A DNA stretch of 64,000 nucleotides from Allohahella marinimesophila (GCF_039538005.1 NZ_BAABBO010000001.1:434001-498000), one strand, 5' to 3'; shown: positions 27,588 to 37,575, numbered from the stretch's first letter. The notes: a model not told the origin generated them from the letters alone. Made by a program: numbers and translations.

Positions 27588-29597
27588 ATGGCTCGCCGCC
27601 AAGCTGGCAGAGCCTTCCGGGCTGAACTAAAGTTAGCTTTTACATCAGGTTCTGATGCACTTGTGCCGAGTTCTTGCCGTTCACCAAGTCACACCCCAAT
27701 TCTGCGCTCAATCACTGCTTTGGTGAGGCCGTTGGCGCGGCTGTTATTCGTCTTCTGTTTACTGGCACTGTCTGAGGCCAGAGCCACCCAGACGCACTAT
27801 ATCAAGGATACCGAATCGCAGCTGAAGATCGATGATCTCATAGCTGCAGACAGTGGCAGTGGACTGACTCCGCTTGATTGGCAGCCACTGGAGACTGCGA
27901 CTCCCGCCTTTGGATTTTCCACGTCGAGCTATTGGATACGGATAGATCTGCCGCTACAACAAGCGGAAGAGCAGATTTTCTGGGTACCGTATGCCTTGAT
28001 CGATACGCTGGAATTACATCAGTATCGTTTGCATCCTGATGCTGGCCTGATACCGGTCTACGCAGTCAAAACTGGTGATTTACTGGCATTTTCACACCGA
28101 CCTCTGCCAACCCGTGGCTTCAGCTTCCCGCTCAAATTCGATGATACGAAAAACGATCGAATATACGTGCGTATGGCGGGAACGGATAGTCTGCAATTGC
28201 CCTGGTCACTCCAGCCTCTACCCCAATTCGTTGCCGCCGAGCAACAAGAGTCACTGATTCTCGGGCTGGCTTTCGGTCTGTTGCTGATCATGCTGCTCTA
28301 CCACACGATTCTCTATATAGGATCTCGAGACAGGAACCAGCGAAACTATTGTATTTTCGTAGCGAGCAATCTGTTACTGATGCTCCTGCAGAAGGGCCTC
28401 CTGTTTCAGTACCTGTTGTCTGATTTTCCCGTGATCAACAACCTGCTCATTCCGGTATCGATCAGCCTGACGGTCGTGGCCAGCGCCATTTTCGTTTACC
28501 ACCTGCTACGAATCGACAGGCTGGGAGGGCAGCAGGCGCGGCTACTGCAGATTACGGCCATTGTGTCCGGTGTGGTCAGCGTCATCTGCGCTGTTGCGCC
28601 GGGTAATGTTACCCTCTTGCTGAGTCTGGGGCTGAGCGTGGTGGCTGTAGGCGTCATCTTCAGTATCTCGTTGATGCGAGCCGCCACAGGCTCCAGAACG
28701 GCACGCTATCTTCTGCTTGGCTGGACCGCCTACATTCTAGGCGGACTCACCTTCATTGCGAGTCGCTTCGGGCTTATAGAGCCCAGCGCTTTCACAGAGA
28801 ACAGCCTGCTGTTGGGGCTCTGTGCCGAAATTGTTCTTGCCTCGATGGCTATGGTGACCAGATATAACCAGACGCGTAACCAGCTCTTGTTTGCCCAACA
28901 GAAGCAGACCGAACAGGAGCGCGAATTGCGAATTGCTCAGGAGCTGATTGCCACAACAGCCCGGCGCGCCAGCGATCGCCTCGAAACTGAAGTGCAAAGA
29001 CGAACCAATGATCTCGAACGGACTACGCGAGAACTCGAAGCCGCCAATGAACAACTCACAGCCCTGGCTCGTATTGATGCCTTGACCGGTTTGCACAATC
29101 GCCGCTATCTGGCGGAGCTGTTTGCCACTCTGTCCGCAGGTCTGAAACGTTCGGCTCATGCAAGCTCGCAGCCGGTTCAGCGGGAAGTCAGTATCATTAT
29201 CGGAGATATCGATCACTTCAAGCCAATCAATGACCAGTACGGTCACGAGACCGGAGACCACTGCATCAGATCTGTGGCAGTTGCCATGCAGCGGGCCGTT
29301 GCGCGTCCTGATGACCACATCATTCGTTACGGCGGGGAGGAATACCTGATCGTACTGCCGGATACCCAGCTCGAAGATGCCATCGCTATCGCAGAGCGTG
29401 TGAGGCTCCGTGTCACGGAACTGGCGCCAGAAGGGCTTCCCCCTGGAAAGGGGCTGACCATGAGCTTCGGTGTCAGCTCAGTTGTGATTGACTCGGAGAC
29501 GCCAGCGCCTGAACAGATTCTGCATGAGGGCATCATCGCCGCCGATACCATGCTCTATAAGGCCAAACATGCTGGCCGCAACCAGACCGCTGCGTGA
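27588..29597 (+). CDS. 7TMR-DISM membrane sensor diguanylate cyclase
   Basis: A membrane sensor of up to 669 residues that makes c-di-GMP. A hydrophobic leader (about 46-65) is followed by a periplasmic 7TMR-DISMED2-type domain (about 70-215), a seven-helix 7TM-DISM region (about 225-425), a coiled coil (about 430-495) and a GGDEF domain (about 500-668). The active site reads YGGEEYL (GGEEY variant, normally active). Exactly five residues before it stands RPDD, an RxxD inhibitory I-site, so product feedback is likely. The start is uncertain: a GTG at 27723 would begin closer to the signal segment, and neither start has a clear Shine-Dalgarno. The stop overlaps the GTG of the first PqiA gene. 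Confidence 0.9.
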   Translation: MARRQAGRAFRAELKLAFTSGSDALVPSSCRSPSHTPILRSITALVRPLARLLFVFCLLALSEARATQTHYIKDTESQLKIDDLIAADSGSGLTPLDWQPLETATPAFGFSTSSYWIRIDLPLQQAEEQIFWVPYALIDTLELHQYRLHPDAGLIPVYAVKTGDLLAFSHRPLPTRGFSFPLKFDDTKNDRIYVRMAGTDSLQLPWSLQPLPQFVAAEQQESLILGLAFGLLLIMLLYHTILYIGSRDRNQRNYCIFVASNLLLMLLQKGLLFQYLLSDFPVINNLLIPVSISLTVVASAIFVYHLLRIDRLGGQQARLLQITAIVSGVVSVICAVAPGNVTLLLSLGLSVVAVGVIFSISLMRAATGSRTARYLLLGWTAYILGGLTFIASRFGLIEPSAFTENSLLLGLCAEIVLASMAMVTRYNQTRNQLLFAQQKQTEQERELRIAQELIATTARRASDRLETEVQRRTNDLERTTRELEAANEQLTALARIDALTGLHNRRYLAELFATLSAGLKRSAHASSQPVQREVSIIIGDIDHFKPINDQYGHETGDHCIRSVAVAMQRAVARPDDHIIRYGGEEYLIVLPDTQLEDAIAIAERVRLRVTELAPEGLPPGKGLTMSFGVSSVVIDSETPAPEQILHEGIIAADTMLYKAKHAGRNQTAA

Positions 29598-30271
29598 CCG
29601 TGAAGCGTGTCCGCGAAACAGAGGCTCGGGTGATCAGCCATGGCACCTCGGCCGCCCATGATCTCACGGCATGCCAATACTGCGATCTCCTGCTGCAGTT
29701 GCCCACCCGACCGAGTAATCACGCCCTGGTCTGTCCACGCTGTCGGCAAGTCGTAGCCAAGGCTGCTGAGCAGGCGGCCGAAAAGGTCCTTGCCGTCTCT
29801 CTGGCGGGCCTGATTCTTTTCGTACCGGCGAGTTTTCTTCCTCTGTTGATGCTGGAAGCGGGCGGGTATCGATCTGCTACCAGTCTTCTGGAATCCGGTC
29901 TGGCTCTGTTTCGCGATGGGCAGACCTTGCTGGCCGCACTGCTCCTGCTGTTCTGTATGATACTGCCACTATGCCGGTTTTTGCTCTGTGCGCTTTGCGC
30001 TGGCAGCATATTCGTGCACAACACGCCCGATAGCTCCGCGTTGAGGACGGCGTTCAGGCAACTGCACTGGTTGACGGAGTGGGACATGACGGCCGTATTC
30101 ATGCTCGGAATTCTTGTCGCAGGCTTCAAGCTTGCCGATATGGCCGCACTCATTCCCGGCGCAGGTCTACTGTGCTTTAGCGGCCTGCTGTTGTGTTCAG
30201 TTCTTCTGACCATCGTCTCGGATGACGTCACGTTCTGGCGCTTGATCGCCAGGCAGGTAGGCCTGGCATGA
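29594..30271 (+). CDS. pqiA: PqiA-like membrane protein, first half
   Basis: A 225-residue inner-membrane protein corresponding to one of the two repeated halves of E. coli PqiA. A zinc-ribbon-like motif with two CxxC pairs (CQYC near residue 28 and CPRC near 48) precedes about four membrane helices. The start is a GTG overlapping the diguanylate cyclase stop (GTGA). It overlaps the next gene by four bases. In E. coli, PqiA works with the MCE protein PqiB in moving lipids across the envelope; here PqiA is split into two genes. Confidence 0.88.
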   Translation: MTVKRVRETEARVISHGTSAAHDLTACQYCDLLLQLPTRPSNHALVCPRCRQVVAKAAEQAAEKVLAVSLAGLILFVPASFLPLLMLEAGGYRSATSLLESGLALFRDGQTLLAALLLLFCMILPLCRFLLCALCAGSIFVHNTPDSSALRTAFRQLHWLTEWDMTAVFMLGILVAGFKLADMAALIPGAGLLCFSGLLLCSVLLTIVSDDVTFWRLIARQVGLA

Positions 30272-30885
30272 GCAGATGGCTGAAAGCAATGGATCAGGGT
30301 CTTACCCGCTGTCATTGTTGTGGCCGGCTGAATTCGGGAAAGGCTGAGCGATGCCTCCGCTGCAGGGCAAAGATACATACGCGCATACCGGGCAGCTTCG
30401 AACGAACGTTGGCACTGACCATCGCGGCAACGATCATGTTCATTCCGGCGAATGCGCTGCCGATCATGACGGTGAGCTATTTCGGCAAAGGGGCGCCAGA
30501 CACCATCCTGTCTGGCGTTATTCTTCTGCTGCAGCACGGGGCATGGCCAATCGCAGCCATCGTCTTCTTTGCGAGTTTCATCGTGCCGCTCGGCAAGATC
30601 CTCGGCCTGTTCTATCTCCTCTACAGAGTGCGGGGGCAAGGTAGCGACAGCGCCCACGGCAAGCAGCTGAAGCTATATCGTGTCATCGACTTTTTCGGTC
30701 GCTGGTCGATGCTGGACGTCTTTGTGGTAGCCCTTCTGGTCGCGTTGGTCCAGCTGGGACAGATTGCGACGATCGAAGCCGGTTCGGGCGCCACTGCCTT
30801 CGCCGCCATGGTCGTGTTGACCATGTTCGCGGCAGGCTCATTCGATCCCAGGCTGCTCTGGGACAGAACGAACAGGGAATACTGA
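30268..30885 (+). CDS. pqiA: PqiA-like membrane protein, second half
   Basis: A 205-residue inner-membrane protein, the second PqiA unit. It again has a zinc-ribbon motif (CHCCGRLNSGKAERCLRC, residues 15-32), then helices near 45-65, 85-115 and 150-195. The conserved ALTIAATIMFIPANALPIM and GRWSMLDVFVVALLVAL are typical of PqiA. It overlaps the preceding gene by ATGA and ends four bases before pqiB. The two half-size genes together replace the roughly 417-residue fused E. coli protein. Confidence 0.9.
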   Translation: MSRWLKAMDQGLTRCHCCGRLNSGKAERCLRCRAKIHTRIPGSFERTLALTIAATIMFIPANALPIMTVSYFGKGAPDTILSGVILLLQHGAWPIAAIVFFASFIVPLGKILGLFYLLYRVRGQGSDSAHGKQLKLYRVIDFFGRWSMLDVFVVALLVALVQLGQIATIEAGSGATAFAAMVVLTMFAAGSFDPRLLWDRTNREY

Positions 30886-30889
30886 TTCA

Positions 30890-32257
30890 ATGACAGAACA
30901 CGATACGCACTTGAGTGAGCAGGCCCATGCGCCGGAAGTCAGGGCCCGGGGCATCTCCGCCGTCTGGCTGGTGCCAGCCATTGCACTATTGATAGCGGCA
31001 TGGCTGGGCGTAAGGGCGTGGCTTGAAGCCAGCATACCCGTAGAGGTCACTTTCGAAACGGCCGATGGCCTGGTGGAAGGCAAGACGGAAGTGAGGTATC
31101 GCGGGATGAGCCTCGGACGGGTCGCCGACATCAAACTGAGTGCGGACCTGCAGAATTTCCTGGTGACCATCAATATGGAGCATGACTCGGAGCGTCTCCT
31201 GAATGAGGGTACACGATTCTGGATCGTGAAACCCCGCATCTCCCTGGCCGGCGTCTCTGGTCTGGATACCGTATTGACGGGCAATTACATCGGCATTCAG
31301 CCAGGCGAGGGCGAGCGCAAACTGAGCTTCGAAGGGCTGCGCCTGCCGCCGCCTCCGGAAGAAACGACCGGGGATGGGCTGTGGCTGAAATTGACTGCCC
31401 AGTCACTCGGGTCCATCAATACGGGGTCTGCGGTGTACTACAAGTCTCTGTCTGTGGGAACCGTCGAACGGGTCGACTTGCTGGAAGACGCCACTGCGCT
31501 CGAATTGCTGGTGAGAATTGACCCGCAGTATGCCTATCTCGTTGGAGAGCGGACCAGATTCTTTCGCATGAACCCGGTCGAGTTCAGCTCGGGGGCGGAC
31601 GGATTTGAGCTGCAGACCGGACCACTGGTGTCGCTGGTGCAGGGTGGCATTGGAATGACTGGTGTGAACACGGAAGCCACGTCGGATGCAGAGCTCGACT
31701 CCAGACACTATCGGCTGCTCGACAAGGCGCCCCCCGCGAGACGACGGGCCACCGGCCTGAATCTGGTGCTCCACGCGCCTTCGAGAGGCTCGCTCAAATC
31801 TGGCACCGCGGTCACTTACCGCCAGGTGAGAGTTGGCGAAGTACTGGGTACGAGGCTCTCTCCCGAGGCCGATCGTGTGGAAATCTTCATCAATATCGAT
31901 CGTCAATGGCAGTCGTTGGTCAATAGCAGCACCCGATTCTGGAATGCGAGTGGCTTCAAGCTGGAGGCCGGTCTCGTGTCCGGCCTGAGTATCGAAAGCG
32001 AGTCTGTCGAGAGTCTGCTCACCGGAGGCGTTGCCTTCTTCACGCCGCCTGGAAGCGGGGCGGAACCCGTCAAACAGAATGCTGCCTTCGCGCTGGCCGA
32101 CAAGCCCAGGGAGCAGTGGCTGGATTGGCAGGACAAGCTGCCGCCGGTGAGGGCGAGCGATGCGCCCAGCGACCTTGAGGCGCCAGCACCACGGCCCGAA
32201 GACAAGGCGTCAAAGTTGCGCCGTGAAAAGCGTGGTCAATCTGGTCCGGCAGGCTAG
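30890..32257 (+). CDS. pqiB: MCE-domain lipid transport protein PqiB
   Basis: A 455-residue protein with one N-terminal membrane helix (about 22-42) and three MCE/MlaD repeats. The first starts near residue 45 (VTFETADGLVEGKTEVRYRG). The second is near 165 (GSINTGSAVYYKSLSVGTVE) and the third near 290 (LKSGTAVTYRQVRVGEVLG). MCE proteins form hexameric tubes through the periplasm that carry lipids. It is shorter than E. coli PqiB (about 546) and lacks most of the C-terminal helical extension. The outer-membrane lipoprotein PqiC is not encoded next to it; flhA follows. Confidence 0.92.
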   Translation: MTEHDTHLSEQAHAPEVRARGISAVWLVPAIALLIAAWLGVRAWLEASIPVEVTFETADGLVEGKTEVRYRGMSLGRVADIKLSADLQNFLVTINMEHDSERLLNEGTRFWIVKPRISLAGVSGLDTVLTGNYIGIQPGEGERKLSFEGLRLPPPPEETTGDGLWLKLTAQSLGSINTGSAVYYKSLSVGTVERVDLLEDATALELLVRIDPQYAYLVGERTRFFRMNPVEFSSGADGFELQTGPLVSLVQGGIGMTGVNTEATSDAELDSRHYRLLDKAPPARRRATGLNLVLHAPSRGSLKSGTAVTYRQVRVGEVLGTRLSPEADRVEIFINIDRQWQSLVNSSTRFWNASGFKLEAGLVSGLSIESESVESLLTGGVAFFTPPGSGAEPVKQNAAFALADKPREQWLDWQDKLPPVRASDAPSDLEAPAPRPEDKASKLRREKRGQSGPAG

Positions 32258-32363
32258 GCCCGGCGTTAGCAAAGGCTTCTGCGAAAGCGGGAACGATTAT
32301 TGCTGAGTACACCTCCAGGCGACACCCGTCGTCAATATTTTGTCCTGGAGGACTACAGCGAAC

Positions 32364-34547
32364 ATGTCGGCAACCCTCAACTTCGGCCAGTTAAAGGCGC
32401 TACAGCACGGCGGGCTGGGTATACCCGTCCTGCTGATGGCGCTGCTGGCGATGATGACGCTGCCGGTGCCGGCCTTCCTGCTCGATGTTCTGTTTACCTT
32501 CAACATCCTGCTCTCGCTGGTTGTGCTGCTCGTGTGTGTCTACGCCATGAGACCCATGGATTTCCCGGTTTTTCCAACCGTGCTGCTGGTCACGACGCTG
32601 CTGCGCCTGGCGTTGAACGTCGCCTCCACGCGTATCGTCCTGCTGGAAGGCCACGAGGGCGGAGACGCTGCAGGAAAGGTCATACAGGCTTTTGGAGAAG
32701 TGCTGATTGGTGGTAATTACGCGGTTGGTCTGATCGTCTTTGCCATCCTGATGATCATCAACTTCGCCGTTGTCACCAAAGGTGCCGGTCGCGTTTCGGA
32801 AGTCAGTGCCCGCTTTACCCTTGATGCCATGCCCGGCAAACAGATGGCTATCGATGCCGATCTCAACGCAGGTCTGATCGAAGCGGACGAAGCCAAGAAG
32901 CGTCGTGCAGACATCGCCACAGAAGCCGATTTTTATGGCTCGATGGATGGTGCTTCAAAATTCGTCAAGGGTGATGCCGTCGCCGGTATCCTGATTCTCG
33001 TCATCAACCTGCTCGGTGGCGTCGGCATCGGCATGATACAACACGATCTCACCTTCACTGATGCGATGCAGGTGTATGCACTGCTGACGATCGGTGATGG
33101 TCTGGTCGCCCAGATTCCTTCACTCTTGCTCTCAGTGGCAGCGGCCATCATGGTGACCCGCGTCAGTGCCAGCCAGGATATGGGTGGGCAGATCTTCAAG
33201 CAGCTCTTCGGTTCGGTGAAGGCGCTAGGTATCTCCTCAGCCATCCTCTTCATCATGGGTGTCATCCCAGGGATGCCACACTTCGCGTTCCTGTCACTTG
33301 CAGCGCTCGGCGGTGGCATCACCTACATGAACTGGAAGAAGTCGCAGGATGCGGAGTTGGTCGACGAGCTGCCCGCCGATGGTGCCCAGCGTCTGACAAA
33401 AGCAGGCGCGCCAGCCCAGTCCGGCCCGGTCGGTCGTATGGATCAGCCTGCACTGCCAGGCGCGAGTCAGGGCGCGGTCAACGATACCAAGGAGCTTGGC
33501 TGGGATGATGTGAGCCAGGTCGATATCGTCGGTCTCGAAGTGGGCTACCGTCTCATACCGCTGGTGGATAAATCGCAGGGCGGCCAGTTGCTCGGACGCA
33601 TCAAGGGCGTGCGCAAGAAGTTGAGCCAGGAGCTTGGCTTCCTCATGCCATCGGTACACATTCGCGACAACCTCGACCTGATGCCGAACACCTACCGCAT
33701 CACCCTGATGGGCGTCACCATCGCCGAGGCTGATATTCACCCTGATCGTGAAATGGCGATCAATCCCGGCCAGGTCTTCGGTAAGCTTGATGGTATTCAG
33801 ACGACTGATCCTGCATTTGGCCTTGAGGCCATCTGGATCGACACCTCCAAGAAAGAGCAGGCACAGACTCTGGGTTATACCGTGGTCGATGCCAGCACCG
33901 TAGTCGCCACCCATCTCAATCAGATTCTCAGCAAGCATGCTCACGAACTGCTGGGTCATGAAGACGTGCAGAACTGGCTCGAACAGCTCGGCAAGCATTC
34001 CGAAAAGCTGGCGGAAGAGCTCGTGCCCAGCACGGTATCCGTCAGCCTGCTGCTGAAAGTGCTGCAGCAGTTGCTGCGTGAAGACGTGGCCATTCGGGAC
34101 ATGCGCAGTATTGCCGAAGCCATCATTGGTATCTCTCCGAAGACCCAGGATGCCGGCCAACTCACCAGCCATGTACGGGTTGCTCTGCGCCGCATGATCG
34201 TGCAGAACATCATCGGCCAGGAGAACGAGTTGCCGGTCATCACGCTGGATCCTGCCCTGGAACAGTTGTTGCTTAAGTCACTGCAGCAGACACAGCAGTC
34301 ACAGGCCGGGGAAGACATTGGTCTCCTGCTCGAGCCAGGCATGATGGAGAAGTTGCAGACCTCTCTTCGTGATGCCGCCCAGCGTCAGGAGATGCTCGGC
34401 AAACCTGCGCTGCTGCTGGTGTCGCAGGCGCTGCGTCCAGCGATTGCACGCTTCGTGCGACTGGCGGTAGATCGGGTACATGTCCTGTCTTACCAAGAAA
34501 TACCAGAGAGCAAACAGATTACGATCGTAGCGACGGTTTCCGGTTGA
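32364..34547 (+). CDS. flhA: Flagellar export apparatus protein FlhA
   Basis: A 727-residue core component of the flagellar type III secretion gate. Eight membrane helices occupy about residues 20-330. The conserved cytoplasmic FHIPEP-type loop is visible near 150-190 (MPGKQMAIDADLNAGLIEADEAKKRRADIATEADFYG, quoted only in part: key residues are the MPGKQMAIDADLNAG stretch). The C-terminal half is the cytoplasmic FlhA-C domain that docks chaperone-substrate complexes. I place the start at the ATG at 32364, with a GGAGG 12 bases upstream. FlhB is not beside it. It opens the flagellar/chemotaxis block. Confidence 0.96.
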   Translation: MSATLNFGQLKALQHGGLGIPVLLMALLAMMTLPVPAFLLDVLFTFNILLSLVVLLVCVYAMRPMDFPVFPTVLLVTTLLRLALNVASTRIVLLEGHEGGDAAGKVIQAFGEVLIGGNYAVGLIVFAILMIINFAVVTKGAGRVSEVSARFTLDAMPGKQMAIDADLNAGLIEADEAKKRRADIATEADFYGSMDGASKFVKGDAVAGILILVINLLGGVGIGMIQHDLTFTDAMQVYALLTIGDGLVAQIPSLLLSVAAAIMVTRVSASQDMGGQIFKQLFGSVKALGISSAILFIMGVIPGMPHFAFLSLAALGGGITYMNWKKSQDAELVDELPADGAQRLTKAGAPAQSGPVGRMDQPALPGASQGAVNDTKELGWDDVSQVDIVGLEVGYRLIPLVDKSQGGQLLGRIKGVRKKLSQELGFLMPSVHIRDNLDLMPNTYRITLMGVTIAEADIHPDREMAINPGQVFGKLDGIQTTDPAFGLEAIWIDTSKKEQAQTLGYTVVDASTVVATHLNQILSKHAHELLGHEDVQNWLEQLGKHSEKLAEELVPSTVSVSLLLKVLQQLLREDVAIRDMRSIAEAIIGISPKTQDAGQLTSHVRVALRRMIVQNIIGQENELPVITLDPALEQLLLKSLQQTQQSQAGEDIGLLLEPGMMEKLQTSLRDAAQRQEMLGKPALLLVSQALRPAIARFVRLAVDRVHVLSYQEIPESKQITIVATVSG

Positions 34548-34623
34548 TGAGGAGGCGGTCGAAGACAAACAGTGACCATATTTTGACGCACACGTGTTTA
34601 CTTTGGGGTTGAGAGGAATCGAG

Positions 34624-35970
34624 ATGAAACAGATGACGTTTGAAGCAGCGACCATGCAGCTTGCATTGAAGCGGATTCGTGACGAACTGGGCGAGGACGC
34701 CTCGATTCTCGGCACCTCGCGGACAGCAAGTGGTGTTCAGGTCATCGTTGGTATCGATGAGCCTGACAGTATGCAGCCTGTCGAAGCACCAGCACAGCAG
34801 CCTGTTGCACGCCGCCAGGATACCCGCCCACAGTTTGAACAGCAGCGCCAGGCCCGCCAGCCGGAACCCGCCTTCGCTCAGAGTCAGCCGGACTTCGCGC
34901 AGCATCGATCCGAGCAAATCCGTCGTCACCAGGAGCATGGCCACCAGGCACAGCGTCCAGCCGCTCAGCCCGCTCGCTGGCAGGGCGGCAATGCCGGTGC
35001 ACGTCATAACGACACCACCCGCCATGCCGGGCACTCAGCGTCCTCCTTAAATGCACAGGCCTCTGCGGCACAGTCTGAAGTGCTCAAGGAAATGCAGCAG
35101 CAGATCGTCCGTCTCACGGAGTGGATGCAGCTGGGCAGCCAGCGCCCGGAGCAGCGCCATCCACTGGCGGTAAAACTCAGCGATATGGGTTTTTCGACCG
35201 ACTATACCGATACCGTGCTCAAAAGTGCCCTGGCGACCAGCGCTACTGGCTCCAGCTTATCGCTTGAACATCTCATGAAGCATATCGCTGGCATGATCCC
35301 CACGGCAGACTTCAAGGTGGACGAAGCCACTGGCGTCTACGTCTTCGTTGGGGCATCCGGTACAGGTAAAACCACCACGATCGCCAAGATGGCTGCATTG
35401 CTGGCGAAGGCTGGCAGGGCAGGCGAGGTGGGTATTCTCAGTGTCGATCGCTATCGGGTCGGTGCAGCGGAACAGCTGCGCGCCTACGGGCGTCTGATGA
35501 AGATCACAGTGGATGTCGTAAGACCGGACGAGAGCCTGGGAGACGCACTTCAACGCTTCAGCAACAAGCAGCTGGTCCTGGTCGACACAGCGGGGCTGAG
35601 CCCGGCAGATCCCAACGCCAAGGCGCAGTTCAACGAGCTGTACCAGCTGGAGCAGAGCTCGGCGCATGTCCATACCGTTCTCGCAGTTTCAGCGACCCAG
35701 CATAGCAAGATCGTGAAATCCACCTATCATTACTACAGTCAGTTGCGCCCGAAGGTACTGATGGTGACCAAGGTCGATGAAGCAGCAGAGCTCGGCGAGG
35801 TGATCGAATTAGCCATACAAAACAATTTGCCAATCACCTACTATGCTGATGGACAGTCAATAATCAATCACTTGCATAAAGCGACAGGACCGAGCCTCAT
35901 CAAGCAGGCATACCATCGGTCTCGTCAGCTGAAAACCGGTGACCCGATGGGAAGACAGAACGCAATATGA
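34624..35970 (+). CDS. flhF: Flagellar placement GTPase FlhF
   Basis: A 448-residue SRP-type GTPase that sets the polar position of the flagellum. The N-terminal B domain begins MKQMTFEAATMQLALKRIRD. A glutamine/histidine-rich linker (about 60-150) follows, then N and G domains with the P-loop GASGTGKTTTIAKMA, DTAGL and TKVDEA. The ATG at 34624 is supported by GAGAGGA just upstream; an earlier in-frame ATG at 34594 is less likely. The stop overlaps the fleN start by ATGA. FlhF and FleN (FlhG) act as a pair to control flagellar site and number. Confidence 0.95.
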   Translation: MKQMTFEAATMQLALKRIRDELGEDASILGTSRTASGVQVIVGIDEPDSMQPVEAPAQQPVARRQDTRPQFEQQRQARQPEPAFAQSQPDFAQHRSEQIRRHQEHGHQAQRPAAQPARWQGGNAGARHNDTTRHAGHSASSLNAQASAAQSEVLKEMQQQIVRLTEWMQLGSQRPEQRHPLAVKLSDMGFSTDYTDTVLKSALATSATGSSLSLEHLMKHIAGMIPTADFKVDEATGVYVFVGASGTGKTTTIAKMAALLAKAGRAGEVGILSVDRYRVGAAEQLRAYGRLMKITVDVVRPDESLGDALQRFSNKQLVLVDTAGLSPADPNAKAQFNELYQLEQSSAHVHTVLAVSATQHSKIVKSTYHYYSQLRPKVLMVTKVDEAAELGEVIELAIQNNLPITYYADGQSIINHLHKATGPSLIKQAYHRSRQLKTGDPMGRQNAI

Positions 35971-36779
35971 GCAGACCGAACTCAGTACAGGTCATCGCCG
36001 TTACCGGGGGAAAGGGTGGCGTTGGCAAAAGCAACGTCTCGATCAATCTCGGACTCGCCCTGACTGCACTGGGTCGACGGGTCGTGCTGCTCGATGCCGA
36101 CCTCGGTTTGGCAAATCTCGACGTACTGCTCGGTCTCACGGCGAAACATAATATTGCGGATGTGCTCTCGGGAGAGCGCACTCTTGCGGAAATCATGGTC
36201 GAGGGACCAATGGGTATGCGCATCGTGCCGGCCTCATCCGGCACCCAGTACCTGACCCATCTATCGCCCATGCAACACGCAGGCCTGATTTCTGCCTTCA
36301 GCGAGATCAGCGACGATCTCGACGTGCTCATCATCGATACAGCAGCCGGTATTTCGGAAAGCGTACTGGCCTTCGTGCGTGCTGCACAGGAAGCCATTTT
36401 CGTCGTTACTGACGAACCGACTTCAATCACCGATGCCTACGCGTTGATGAAGCTCCTGAACCGCGACTACGATATGCACCGCTTCAGAATCCTGGCCAAT
36501 ATGGTCCGTTCGGAACAGGAAGGCCGTCACCTCTTCGGCAAGCTGACCCGAGTGACCGAGCGCTTTCTGGAGGTCGCTCTGCAGTACGTTGGCAGCATTC
36601 CCTTCGATGAAGCCGTGCGCAAGGCAGTGCAGCGACAACGCCCGGTATTCGAAGCCTATCCTCGTGCCAAGGCCTCGATCGCGTTCAGGGAGCTGGCGCA
36701 GAAAGTCGACAACTGGCCCTTGCCAACGACCCCTCGCGGTAATCTTGAATTCTTCATCGAGCGCCTGGTTCAGGCCTGA
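35967..36779 (+). CDS. fleN: Flagellar number regulator FleN/FlhG (MinD-like ATPase)
   Basis: A 270-residue ParA/MinD-family ATPase that limits the number of polar flagella. In Pseudomonas it also antagonises FleQ. The deviant Walker A motif GGKGGVGKSNVS is at about residues 14-25. DADLGLANLDVLLG and the DTAAGISESV switch follow. It is coupled to flhF by ATGA and is followed 31 bases later by fliA. The C-terminal helix (NLEFFIERLVQ) is compatible with membrane targeting. Confidence 0.95.
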   Translation: MSRPNSVQVIAVTGGKGGVGKSNVSINLGLALTALGRRVVLLDADLGLANLDVLLGLTAKHNIADVLSGERTLAEIMVEGPMGMRIVPASSGTQYLTHLSPMQHAGLISAFSEISDDLDVLIIDTAAGISESVLAFVRAAQEAIFVVTDEPTSITDAYALMKLLNRDYDMHRFRILANMVRSEQEGRHLFGKLTRVTERFLEVALQYVGSIPFDEAVRKAVQRQRPVFEAYPRAKASIAFRELAQKVDNWPLPTTPRGNLEFFIERLVQA

Positions 36780-36810
36780 GCGGTGACGTACCCATTGATG
36801 GATCACAGGC

Positions 36811-37515
36811 ATGTATCAGGCCCCGGCCTCGGATAAGTACAGCGCGCTGTTCGCACAGCATGGCGCGCTGGTGAAACGGATCGGCCATCATCTGCTTGGC
36901 CGGCTACCGGGTCACGTCCAGTTCGATGACCTGCTTCAGGTTGGCATGATGGGTCTGATCGAAGCCTTTCAGCGCTATGACAGTAGCCAGGGTGCCAGTT
37001 TCGAAACTTTTGCGGGTATCCGCATTCGCGGTGCCATGATGGATGAGGTGCGTCGAAACGACTGGGTGCCACGCTCCGTCCACCGTCGATCGCGCGAGAT
37101 CAGTGAAGCCATTCGCAAGCTTGAAGCCCGTCTCGGTCGCGATGCCAATGATCAGGAGATCGCGACCGTTCTCGATATCAGCGTAGAAGAGTATCACGCC
37201 AGTCTGGCGGACTCAGCCACCGGCCATGTATTCAGCATTGATGAAATGCAGGCAAACAGCGAGCAGGCTGTCGATTTCGCTGATGACGAAGATGCGACGC
37301 CACACGCTCAGGTGCAGCGCGAGCAGATGCTGACATTGCTCAGCAAGGTCATCGATGCGCTGCCAGAAAGGGAAAAGCTCGTGGTCTCATTATATTACGA
37401 CGAAGAGCTGAATCTGAAGGAGATTGGGCAAGTGCTTGAAATCAGCGAGTCGAGGGTCAGTCAGATCCTTTCTCAGGCGGTTCACCGCATCAAAAGCAGG
37501 GTCAGTCAACGCTAG
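36811..37515 (+). CDS. fliA: Flagellar sigma factor FliA (sigma-28)
   Basis: A 234-residue RNA polymerase sigma factor for late flagellar and chemotaxis genes. Region 2 contains FDDLLQVGMMGLIEAFQRYD and GIRIRGAMMDEVRRNDWVPRS. Region 3 follows near 95-130. Region 4 ends with LPEREKLVVSLYYDEELNLK and the helix-turn-helix EIGQVLEISESRVSQILSQA. The length matches the family. FlgM, its anti-sigma factor, is not in the window. Confidence 0.96.
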   Translation: MYQAPASDKYSALFAQHGALVKRIGHHLLGRLPGHVQFDDLLQVGMMGLIEAFQRYDSSQGASFETFAGIRIRGAMMDEVRRNDWVPRSVHRRSREISEAIRKLEARLGRDANDQEIATVLDISVEEYHASLADSATGHVFSIDEMQANSEQAVDFADDEDATPHAQVQREQMLTLLSKVIDALPEREKLVVSLYYDEELNLKEIGQVLEISESRVSQILSQAVHRIKSRVSQR

Positions 37516-37575
37516 CTTCGGGAGCTGCTTTCGGCGCTTCTCCGACACCGTCAGAAATCCGTGATCAAAACTGGA

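Noticed and set aside
33294..34172. A 292-codon frame antisense to flhA
   Set aside because: Long only because of the GC-rich third positions of flhA. The product is histidine/glutamine-rich without a domain.
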